From assembly GCA_946406115.1 (NCBI GenBank), contig OX291545.1, positions 1,550,001 to 1,614,000 on the forward strand: a stretch of DNA of 64,000 nt, in the 5' to 3' direction. Of this stretch, positions 34,457-44,210 are shown one piece after another. This DNA is from Apoda limacodes. Its lineage: Eukaryota > Arthropoda > Insecta > Lepidoptera > Limacodidae. The notes below the pieces were generated by a model, which was not told the origin of the DNA, searched no databases, and saw nothing but the letters and a program-made list of their open reading frames with translations. The number at the start of each line of letters is the position of its first letter. Within the stretch, counting starts at the first letter, position 1. The position numbers and the translations under genes were made by a program.

Positions 34457-35223
34457 AGTTTAAACGTACATATAAGATTATGGATCTGTATTTGCAATCC
34501 TAATTCCTATTTTCTTTTTTTCTTATGTAATAAATAAGTATTAAGAGGGAGATATAGGCCAGTAAGCTTATTTCAGTAATACTAACGTTGTGCATGTAAA
34601 TGTACTAAAAATCATTATACAATGTCATATACATTACTACGAGATACTTCTTAAGTAATACATACCATAATAATGCCTTGAAACTTAAAAAAAATAATAG
34701 AATTTAACGTTTTTACCGTTTCGTAGTCACATTTTTTGAAATTGTGCTACAACTTAGATGCACTAGATAACAAGTTATTCTCATTATTTTACCAATTTTT
34801 GTTTTAAGACAATGCAATACCTACTACACGCCTTAAAAATTGGCACAAGTGTTAAAACAGTGGTCACTTTCATATTTTTTTAATGCATTTAATACAATAA
34901 ATTGACATCATTAAGTAATGTAATGCACTAGACAAAAACAAGTTTTATAACATATTTTTTTTTTCAATTCTTTAGATGCTATAGTTTAGCTACAAAATTT
35001 GCGCAAAAACGGCGTATTTACGCGATCTAGCCTATATCGTAGTGCTAAATTATCATTAGGAAAATAAAAAAATTATCTTTTTTTAATATTCTTTACAATT
35101 TTCATATTTACTTAATATTTTTTTGTAACTTCTCGTTTTTGTACACCTGACTTGCTCAATCAGAGAACAACATGGCGAGAAGGCATTTCTATCTTATTTG
35201 AATCTTAGTTGTACATTATAAAT
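34457..35223. other. AT-rich spacer
   Basis: Nothing recognised. Confidence 0.45.
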
Positions 35224-35345
35224 TAGCCTGACGTTACCCTTTCAATGCTGTACCTTGTCCAATGACTCCGAAGAGCTAAAGGTCTGTTTCGAGTCTCGAG
35301 AGTGCGAACCCACGAGATCTTTACATCACGACGTGGAAACAAAAT
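35224..35345 (+). repeat. Dispersed repeat D6, copy 1
   Basis: ACCCTTTCAATGCTGTACC, CTCCGAAGAGCTAAAGGTC, GAGTCTCGAGAGTGCGAACC and CGACGTGGAAACAAAATGAG match 50,783-50,905 in reverse orientation. Confidence 0.7.
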
Positions 35346-36065
35346 GAGATTAGTTTCAGGTGCCTTTGACATGTTCTAGAATATTTTATCCTTTTTATTA
35401 CGTAGGTACCTACTTTCAAAGGAATTTTTAAAAAAGGTTGAAACTACAAGATAAGAAATAGTTCATTTCTTCATCTATCTTCATATATCAGTAAATAATT
35501 GCACCCACAAACGAAATTGAAACTAAAAACAAATTCTGATATAGACCGTGATAAGCAAAGTTCAATCTCGTAAGAGAAAGCTTTAAATGGTTTTAGCTTG
35601 CTTTATACTTGAACAAGGTCACTGGCGTCTATGTTCTCCTTAGAATAAACCTTTGCCTCACGGAAATTACCTTATGAAGCGCAAATTGTCTTTTTACTTA
35701 TCATATTTTCTAACTTTTTTCACATAGAATACATTAAATGTTTGTAAGGTACATAGGTACTATTGAAAACGATATGCCATCCTTTAGTTATATGTGGTCT
35801 AAGGAAAAATATTGAAAAGAAAAAATAATGAAATTAGTGCCTGAAATATCATTTTTAAGTATCCATTGTAAAAACGAGAAATTTTCAGTCCGTAGTTTGC
35901 AAAATCTGTAAATAATCATATTTGGTCGCATAGGTAGTATGTTAAAAGCAGAGATTTTTATCACCATTTCAGACAGAAACACATAACGGCTTTACGTACT
36001 TAAAGAAAATCTTCAAACAGCTTGTTACATTGTTGTTCTGTTTCGCAAAACTAATAATCTTCTGA
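35346..36065. other. AT-rich spacer
   Basis: Nothing recognised. Confidence 0.45.
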
Positions 36066-36110
36066 GTGTTATGAGGTACATAAAATAGTCAAGCGGGAGT
36101 CGAAAAAAAG
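36066..36110 (+). repeat. F1 flank fragment
   Basis: GTGTTATGAGGTACATAAAA followed by TCAAGCGGGAGTCGAAAAAA matches the non-palindromic part of F1 at 26,970-27,020 and 47,440-47,490. Confidence 0.55.
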
Positions 36111-36499
36111 TAATGTCCACCACATAATGATGGGCGAATATGTGTGTATCCAACCGCTTGTTACCCCTTTCTGGGGATGTAAGCCGTTAATATATACATA
36201 CGTTGCAAATTATTATTATATTCATAGAAAATCCTTCTAGTGATTTTAAATGGTTGACAAATTCGGTACTATCAATATTATGAATAGTATTGTTTATTTA
36301 ATTACATTATAATTAATTAATATTTAGTTTAGTTATAATTAGTTAATAACAAGGATAATAATAAGAATGGACTGTTGATGATAAGATGATGTTATTGAAG
36401 TTTTTTAGTTGCATCATTTTATTGTAAAAGGAAATACGCTGATCATACCTACTTTTTATTCTTGGTTTAATGTTATAATTCCAAATCTGCGTTAACAAT
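36111..36499. other. AT-rich spacer
   Basis: Nothing recognised. Confidence 0.4.
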
Positions 36500-36722
36500 G
36501 TTGACCCTTTTGAGGAGTTTGTTAGCACCAATTCCACCGAGGCTATGGTACCAGTAACAATGTACTGACAACTTTTTGCTCTTCACGAGGGTTGCTCTTA
36601 ACTGGAGCTCATTGCAAGCGATTACTACGGCCCTGTCAGGACTTAAGTCCACTTATTATGACCACTTGTTAGCCGGATGTTTTAAGCACCCAGGGTGTCA
36701 CAGTTCATCAAAAAGGGTTGAT
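36500..36722. mobile_element. MITE with AACCCTTTTT termini, copy 1
   Basis: TGACCCTTTTGA on the left and TCAAAAAGGGTTGA on the right form short inverted ends. The body (GGTACCAGTAACAATGTACT, GGGTTGCTCTTAACTGGAGC, ACCACTTGTTAGCC) matches 53,290-53,475. No ORF. Confidence 0.6.
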
Positions 36723-36822
36723 AAATGCGTGAAATTTCTGTGTCAACATAATTAAAATTACAAAGAATATGTATACATTACTTACTTTAACTACAATTTA
36801 ATAACCTAATTTATTAAAAAAC

Positions 36823-36990
36823 TAGCTTTGCTCGCCTGCGCTAAATGAAGTTATCAGAGTGCGATTACTAGTGCAACTTCCTGATCTTAAGAAAGTTTGT
36901 TATGGCAAACTATAGTTCCGCATTTTAGTACATGCATAATTATATGATGCGTACTTAACTCATCGAGCGTCCGGTTAATAAGTTAATGAG
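36823..36990 (-). repeat. Possible GCTAGT-type repeat
   Basis: AAAACTAGCTTTGCTCGCCT resembles the reversed family end. The remainder is weakly similar. Confidence 0.35.
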
Positions 36991-37287
36991 GTACTTCATA
37001 CCCCTAAACCCCGTAATAGGACTTTGCGCGTGAAAATTCAATATTCTAAGTTTTGCTCGCACTACAGGCCCACTCGCGCCGTGAGGCTACCTGTAGAAAC
37101 CCCCCCCTCAATAAAAATAATAAAATTATTTAAATTTGAACTCACGTGGAGTATACTGACATACTCGCCTATTTGGTTACGTGATGACGTACATAATCCT
37201 AACATATTATCGTTGCTCTTATTATTACTAAAATGGGTTGTAACCGTTATTAAAGTTATTATTAAAGAAAGCCAATATTATTATTTG

Positions 37288-37386
37288 GCTGTGATCGTCT
37301 AGTGGCGTAATCGTCTATTTGGACCCCTCGTTGTGCCCGATAATAACCCCAGATCCTAAGAGGTATGGATTCAATCAGTCCCAGGT
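37288..37386 (+). pseudogene. tRNA-His(GTG)-like sequence
   Basis: GCTGTGATCGTCTAGTGG matches the start of animal tRNA-His including the A box. GGACCCCTCGTTGTGCCCGA then matches its anticodon arm with anticodon GTG, and TAATAACCCCAG follows the variable region. Between D-stem and anticodon arm there is an insertion of about 15 nt. The T arm is decayed and only loosely resembles a B box (GGATTCAATC). The acceptor stem cannot close. It is therefore a tRNA pseudogene or the head of a tRNA-His-derived SINE. It stands at the left edge of the satellite-bearing island. Confidence 0.6.
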
Positions 37387-37589
37387 GTGAAAGAATAAAA
37401 TCAAAACGCTAATTTTACATTATACCTACATTAAAACAATGGCCTATAACTAATCCTTAACCGCAGAACCACTAAGTCCTGATCAGCATTAGACCAGAAT
37501 TTGAATTACTAAATGCGAGTTTCAGATTAAAATATATGCGATTTATTATCCTAACGTAGTCGAAGTACCCTAGCCTAAGTCACCCTATT

Positions 37590-38700
37590 CACCAGCCTAG
37601 CTACCTCCTTACAGCTCCGAACATGTCTCGTAATAACACGGTTGGCCCTCGAACACGATAGGCCTTAAAGTTATAACGACTAAGACCGCATACCCCTTAA
37701 GTGAAGTCGTAATCCTATAGTAATGTATGAAGTCGCCTCAAAGGAGAACTCTTAAACGGTAAGTAGTCCATCGATACGCTAGTTATCTTGCCCTTAAGTA
37801 AACTTGTGACCTCATAGTACTGTAGGAAAATCACCTTAAAAGGAAGAACCCTTAAACATATGAAAGTACTAACCACTAATAAACTCACTGGCTTCCCCTT
37901 AACTAAAGTGGAACCCTTAGACATATGAAAGTACTAACCACTAATAAACTCACTGGCTTCCCCTTAACTAAAGTTATACACTTATAATATAACGAAATCA
38001 TCTAAGAGACAGACAGACCTATTTAATAACTAAATAAATTATTAGCAGATACGCTATTGATCCCTTAATTAACCTATAACCTACACAACTAACCTGTCGC
38101 CAGTTCTCTAGCTTGCGCTTAAGTGAAGGTCGAAACTAATAACAACATATATAAGGCATTAGGGAGACAAGCGGACCTATTAAGTACATAGATAAATTAT
38201 TAGCCGACTAGCTGTCGATCCCTTAAGCGAAGTTATAAAACTGTAATGTAATATGAAAAGTCACCATACGGATGAACTAACAGATTGAATATATATATAG
38301 ATAACACACGAATATACTCGCGGCCTGGCCCTTACGTAAATTACACAACCCTCTTAATAACACTAAGAATGCACCACAGATGGGCCGACTGGTTTAGTAG
38401 TTGCATAATTATTGGTTGACAACCCGTGAACAACCCCTATGTGAAACCATAAAGTCGTAATGGTATTCGAGAAGCCACCCCAAGACAAATAGACAATCTA
38501 AGTATATAATGAGCCTACCACTATCCTTACTAGCTTCTCTTCAAATCTTATCTAATAATAATATATGGAGAACCGCCGTAAAGACAAACTAACAAATTAG
38601 AAGTAAATGTAGACCTAAAATACAACTACAGCCTACCTTTGAATAAAGTTATGACATGGTTCTAACCGTATCCGGAAATCCTCATACATTCATGATTATT
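37590..38700 (+). repeat. Decayed satellite array, unit about 104 bp
   Basis: A CCCTTAAGTGAAGTTATAA-like word recurs at 37,694, 37,791, 37,896, 37,961, 38,062, 38,116, 38,220, 38,329, 38,434, 38,537 and about 38,636. Most steps are 97-109 bp; one of 65 bp is a later duplication and one of 54 bp is a truncated unit. After each word come comparable blocks, such as a GAAAGTCACC-like word, a GACAAACTAAC-like word and an ending near CTAGCT.GAT. Units are strongly diverged, so the array is old. No ORF. Confidence 0.65.
37846..37975 (+). repeat. Recent 65-bp tandem duplication
   Basis: Positions 37,846-37,910 and 37,911-37,975 are almost identical (ACATATGAAAGTACTAACCA and CTAATAAACTCACTGGCTTC in both). 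This is much younger than the surrounding satellite. Confidence 0.95.
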
Positions 38701-41024
38701 ATTTTACCACTGTGGCTCACGCCATCTGTGTAGTAATCGTGGAACTACTCGGTCGATCGATATCTTAGCTAACTGTCTAATAATCTTGGAGACATTGAGG
38801 AGGTCTTATAGAGGGCGCTAAGGGCGGACGATTTAGTATGGAAGTCTATCTAAATCTACCAATCCTAGTTTCCAGGTCGTTTCCGGGTAACCCTAACTGG
38901 GAGTCATCCAGGAAAATTCACATATACAACCATTCCTTAAGGGTTCGTAAGTTGTTCTATTCAGAATTGTTGGGCCCGCCACCGAATTATCCCTTCGGCC
39001 AATTAAAGACTAAACGGTCAGACTTTTCATACATTTGCCTGTGCGTCGAAGTGCCCAGCTGGCGTCTCGTGGTCACGTGGGTGCGCGGAGTTCACATTTT
39101 AGTCTTCTGCGCAGATACAGAGTCTATTCGTGTTACTCGACCTTCCTTCGACTGATTTACGTTGGTTCGGTTTTGGTTTAGTATCTCGCGACCCGGTCAA
39201 TACGAATTTCGTTATTGGATCTAAAATTGAGTTTGTGTTTACAAACTATGGCGATTATCTATACTAGAATATAAAGTTTATGAAAACAAAACTATAAAAT
39301 TGAGACAAAACCTAACGCTCGCCTAACTTATACCCTAGGTTGTTCCTACTTGATCGCTAAAATGAATATTGAAAATTAATTATGTATAACTTGAACTTGA
39401 ATAGCCTTAAGGGCCTTGGGTACCGTCTGGCCTTAAGCGTTTGTCAAATGTATCGTACCTATTATCTGACTAACGTCTTGGAACCTTTAACAAGGAAGGT
39501 ATATAACGACCAACTCCTGACAGCCTCGTAGATAGGTTTAATCAAACTAGCTTCCTTGTGGCTTCGCCTTCCTGTCATTTAGTAATCGAGTTAATAGATA
39601 ACCTTTATCCTTCGTGCACTGTGCCTTAAACTGTCCTTTAGGATAGGTAAGTAGTGCTCCCCGCCTACTCCTACATTTGTAACGCCGCGGAAGTGGCAAA
39701 CAACCAGGCGACCATGTATTTATCCTTACTACTATGACTAACTACGGAACTAAGGGGACCATTTCGTTATTATTTGAATATAACCTACGATCGGTCGGTT
39801 CGAACCCGAGGCTCCTTAAGTTTAAATAGCCGCTAGTCCGGAGAAGCTATGCTCGCCCGAAACATATGTCGTGCAAGCTAAGTTCACAAGAAATAATAAA
39901 ATAGGTGTGCAATTACGCACATGGTTAAGTGGTAAATTGTTCATCAGAGTAATTAAGGCGACAAAACACCTAGTTTGACACACAATAAGTATGTTTAAGG
40001 TGGATAGTAAGGAAGACATATCCACACTCAGGACCTGGCACATTAGCCAGATCAAGTAAGGGTTAACCCTTTTCTGAGTGTTTAGAACTTAACGTTTCGG
40101 CTTTCCATACAACAATTCAGAGCCTCATCAGTTAGTAGAGAATTGTGTATGATTATACTAATACGTATTCAACGGGGTGATCCATGGTGAAGAATAGAAC
40201 AAATCCTGACCCACTAACGTCCCCTCATAGTCTGTTAATAAAGTTTGGTCAAGGTTGAGGTTCTGTCATCTTTATCTTAAATGGCTTAGTCAAAACATAA
40301 CTTAAACAATATAAAACAATAAAATAAAGATTAGATAGTCTAATTAAAAATTAGACTCGCTAGATTAATGTCGCGGCCCTGAAAAACATATGAGGTTTAC
40401 GTTTATTTTTACACAGGAAACAAATATTTAAATATGAACACAATAATACTTAGCTTTCAGAATCTATCCGTCGCAGTAATGGGTGGAGTGGAGGTTTTAT
40501 TTATATACGAATTCCTTAAGGAGATTGGGTTAAAAGTCCCACATTAAATTTTAGCCGCCCATTACCTAAACGGAATCCAACAGTTCAGCTTCCTTACTCG
40601 ACGCCGGTGAAGGGTGGAACCGGAGCCAACCTAGATCTAGGTTTCGTCAGCCCCTCACACCCTTAGATTCCCGAAGCCTGCAGTTTATCAAGCATGTCTC
40701 TAACATTAAACCCCGATCTCCCCTCATCTTATAACAAGCCAGACCCCGCTTGAAGAACCCCTACTGTGACTGCCCCGTTCTCACCTACCTCTATCTACCA
40801 AGGGTCTGCTTGCTTAGGGGATCACCATACTGCAAAGCAGCACGATGTCGGAATTAAAATTGCTATGATAATAAATAGTGAATATAGAGATATCATTAAC
40901 GTAATAGTCAATTACATGCAACAACCTCGTCTAACTTTAATGAGCACCTACTAAATCGTAGGGTTTCTTTTAATAGGAATTCAAGACAAGGTTCACACTA
41001 GAAACACCTACTCAACATATATAT
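38701..41024. other. C-rich island, no recognised gene
   Basis: The plus strand is visibly rich in C with words such as CCTTAAG, unlike flanking AT-rich DNA. A 105-codon frame at 38,838-39,155 has no family signature. On the minus strand at about 40,515-40,400 there is a TATA-like TATATAAATAAAA followed by AATAAA, an arrangement seen in LTRs. I found no partner LTR, so this stays a suggestion. Confidence 0.4.
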
Positions 41025-41983
41025 GCACAGCAAGGGCCACACAAGGATTACCCCAGCGAGCCGGTTGGGGAAGCCCCTCACCCCCGAGTCAGATCAGTGC
41101 GAGTAGCCGCCGCCCAAGGACTCGAATAGGGTTTTATCCAGTGAGGGTACCCAAACTCATACACATACACGCACACAGGGATTATACACTTATACACATA
41201 CATGCACAGCAAGGGCCACACGAGGATTACCCCAGCGAGCCGGTTGGGGAAGCCCCTCACCCCCGAGTCAGATCAGTGCGAGTAGCCGCCGCCCAAGGAC
41301 TCGAATAGGGTTTTATCCAGTGAGGATACCCAAACTCATACACATACACGCACTACTAGGAATACACAGGGATTATACACTTATACACATATATGCACAG
41401 CAAGGGCCACACGAGGATTACCCCAGCGAGCCGGTTGGGGAAGCCCCTCACCCCCGAGTCAGATCAGTGCGAGTAGCCGCCGCCCAAGGACTCGAATAGG
41501 GTTTTATCCAGTGAGGATACCCAAACTCATACACATACACGCACTACTAGGAATACACAGGGATTATACACTTATACACATATATGCACAGCAAGGGCCA
41601 CACGAGGATTACCCCAGCGAGCCGGTTGGGGAAGCCCCTCACCCCCGAGTCAGATCAGTGCGAGTAGCCGCCGCCCAAGGACTCGAATAGGGTTTTATCC
41701 AGTGAGGATACCCAAACTCATACACATACACGCACTACTAGGAATACACAGGGATTATACACTTATACACATATATGCACAGCAAGGGCCACACGAGGAT
41801 TACCCCAGCGAGCCGGTTGGGGAAGCCCCTCACCCCCGAGTCAGATCAGAGCGAGTAGCCGCCGCCCAAGGACTCGAATAGGGTTTTATCCAGTGAGGAT
41901 ACCCAAACTCATACACATACACGCACTACTAGGAATACACAGGGATTATACACTTATACACATATATGCACAGCAAGGAATAC
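41025..41983 (+). repeat. Tandem array of 191-bp units (five copies)
   Basis: Units start (GCACAGCAAGG) at 41,025, 41,204, 41,395, 41,586 and 41,777, with a partial sixth at 41,968. The first unit is 179 bp because it lacks ACTACTAGGAAT; the others are 191 bp. Copies differ at only a few bases, for example GGGTACC versus GGATACC in unit 1, and CAGAGCG versus CAGTGCG in unit 5. Each unit has a CCCCAGCGAGCCGGTTGGGG hairpin-forming block and a CA/TA-rich end. The unit length is not a multiple of three, so it is not a coding repeat. Confidence 0.95.
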
Positions 41984-43420
41984 ACAAGATTTACCCTAGC
42001 CTTAACCCTAAGCTTAACCGATTTCCTATCTAATCAGATCGGGGCTTAATTACGGGGTTTTCCTACCACAAGGTATCACAAAATTTACAACATCATGTTA
42101 AAAGACACCGATCCCGGCAGGAACCTTTTACTCCACTAGATTTTCTACAGAAATCGGCAATCTCTTTTCCTTAGAGAGTACATAGCCAACAATGTCAACA
42201 AATTACCTCTGCATTTCCAATAAGTAAGGGTCTCTTTCTTCTCTACCCCAATTTTACAACTAAAATCCCGGACTAAATCCCAACCAAAAAGTCAAGCACT
42301 TTCAATTTTCCCCAACCAACCCTTCACTTTATCCAAGGTGGCATCTTACACGGTCCCTTACACAGTCCTTACGCCATCGTATAAAGGAAGTCCCTCACAA
42401 AGCCCCATAGTACAAACCCATCAATAATAAGTTGACATTGCTAGCCTCAGTTCTCACAAAAGACACTTACTGATATTTGATGTAGGCGAAACGTGCACGG
42501 TGCCGGTATTAAATTTCTTCAAATCTTTGTGCGTCCTGTCCTTCCCACTTCCTCAGGAACCTCGAACACAGCCAGCCTCTCGGCACGTCGACAGTGAAAA
42601 AGGGTGCCGCAACTGACGCCTATCGCTTATAACCGTTTTCCCCTCCCCCACTATAGACGCGGCCCGAACACGTAGCGTGTCTAGAAACCGTGGCGCCAGT
42701 CAATTTCTTCTTTATTTTACTTCCACGTGTACGCACGTGGTTCGCATTTAGTGGCCAGTTACTTTATAGTAATAATCGTATAATTATTTCAAACGTGCAA
42801 ACCGATTCTACTAATTCTTTATCTGTTGATCTATCTCCTCAGTTTTTTCCATGGCTCGATTATGCAGCTTCGATTAATTTACGCAATGAATGCTCGTCGT
42901 AAGTGGCGCGGAGCCTACTCTACCATCCCTCTCGCACCCTACAACGTTTATATCAATTAACTGAGAATAATCAATCGATATTCTCCATATATTTTAACCT
43001 CCTGGTTATCTGCTACTTTACGAATCGGTCGTATTTAACGAGCAATTATTTTTCTTTGTGTTAATGATTTTAGGATCCCACTGCGATTTACGCCTTATGA
43101 CGTAGGTATAAACATATTAATCGAAGACCGGTGAGGACATCCCGGACCACTCACTTAATTCATACTTCATTGATCTCGTTTCTATCCATTTATTAGGAGT
43201 ATTCGATTGGTATGAATTACGAAGGTGATTAATCTAATTTATATTTATTATTGATGAATTCCATCTTTAATTTACCTGCTCTCTTAAAACTTAAATTAGA
43301 ATGTCAACACCGTGTCGTGGGGTCCAGATTATTTCAATTCTCTATACAAGGCTTGGGACCACTACATACCGATACTAATACTAGATGTGACCCCCTTGTT
43401 ACCTAGCGCCAACAATTGAT
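41984..43420. other. C-rich island, right part
   Basis: No recognised gene. CTTAACCCTAAGCTTAACCG at about 42,000 is not telomeric. On the minus strand a GC-rich block (42,660-42,480) ends in a perfect donor-like GTAAGTG (see the separate entry). Confidence 0.4.
42470..42640 (-). promoter_or_regulatory. Candidate minus-strand promoter and first exon
   Basis: Reading the minus strand from about 42,640: a TATA-like GGTTATAAGCG, an Inr-like GTCAGTT, a GC-rich stretch with no long ORF, and then AATATCAGTAAGTG, whose GTAAGTG fits the 5' splice-site consensus. The TATA-to-Inr spacing is too short for a classical pair. Purely sequence-based and weak. It may equally be part of a decayed retroelement. 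Confidence 0.2.
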
Positions 43421-43545
43421 ATTTAAAATTTCCTCTTTGTATAAAGCGAATTTCAAAAATGTGCTTCTAAAGAGGTATATATGCGGTCACAGCTATTTTT
43501 TTATTACTATCTACTTTAACTAAAGTGGAAATTTGAAATAAACAA

Positions 43546-43790
43546 AATCCGACTTCAAAACTGTACTTAAAAGTAAAAAATTACGCCCTAAAGCAAAAAA
43601 AAATTACAGTAAATTAAGCTAGGTATGTAAAAATGTGCAGTAATAATGAAAACAAAATTGCAGCAAAGATAGGAAAAAAATATTATTGACATCCACATTG
43701 CGAGGCGATGAAAACACGTACCTAATTAATGTAAGTTACATAATGTTCTGCCAGTATTTTTAATTTTCAGGAGAGTTTTGAAGTCGGGTA
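43546..43790. mobile_element. MITE with CCGACTTCAAAA termini
   Basis: TCCGACTTCAAAACT (43,548-43,562) and AGTTTTGAAGTCGGG (43,774-43,788) are inverted ends. A further isolated end, TTTTTGAAGTCGGATAAAAC, follows at about 43,838-43,857. This terminus is very common in lepidopteran non-autonomous elements. No ORF. Confidence 0.65.
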
Positions 43791-43959
43791 AATAATTTTT
43801 TGTTTATATGTTATTTAATTTTAAGTATTTGCTTTAAGATTTTTGAAGTCGGATAAAACTTTTGTTTCTAATAAAAACAAAAGATAGATATAAGATATTG
43901 GTGTCGGTTGAAACGTCACGCTTTTAGAGTATTAATATTTGATTGCATCAGAAGGTAAC

Positions 43960-44090
43960 AAAATAATAGTTTTACGGCGAGGGCGCTTTTTTAAATCCTG
44001 AACGTAGCGAGGGATTCAAAATATCGCCCGAGCCAAAAATATAATTTGCGCCCAAGTGATACACTCTACTTTTCATCACCCTCTCAATAA
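43960..44090 (+). repeat. Dispersed repeat D5, copy 2
   Basis: TTTTACGGCGAGGGCGCTTT, ACGTAGCGAGGGATTC and AAGTGATACACTCTAC match 25,262-25,400. Confidence 0.65.
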
Positions 44091-44210
44091 AAGCCGAATC
44101 ATATTTTATTGTAATATTATTGTTTAATAAAACATAGATTAACAACTAAATTGAAATTAAATATTATCTAATAATAGAACAACTAAAAACTTATATTTAT
44201 ATTTGAGACA

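Noticed and set aside
38838..39155. 105-codon frame in the C-rich island
   Set aside because: No recognisable domain, no codon pattern distinct from neighbours and no splice context that I can support.
39785..39815. tRNA T-arm-like GGTTCGAACCCGAGG
   Set aside because: The motif is nearly palindromic and no A box or anticodon arm is found at tRNA spacing on either strand.
40370..40560. Minus-strand LTR (TATA-like TATATAAATA followed by AATAAA)
   Set aside because: No second LTR, primer-binding site or polyprotein was found, so the two signals alone do not support an LTR call.
41025..41983. CRISPR-like regular repeats
   Set aside because: The units are 191 bp, contiguous and nearly identical with no variable spacers, and the DNA is eukaryotic. 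It is an ordinary tandem array.
41990..42025. Telomere-like CTTAACCCTAAGCTTAACC
   Set aside because: Insect telomeres are TTAGG repeats; this is one irregular pair of CCCTAA-like words and not an array.
43385..43415. Retroelement primer-binding site (TTGGCGCTAGG on the minus strand)
   Set aside because: It resembles some LTR-element primer sites, but without flanking LTRs or gag-pol sequence this is not evidence.
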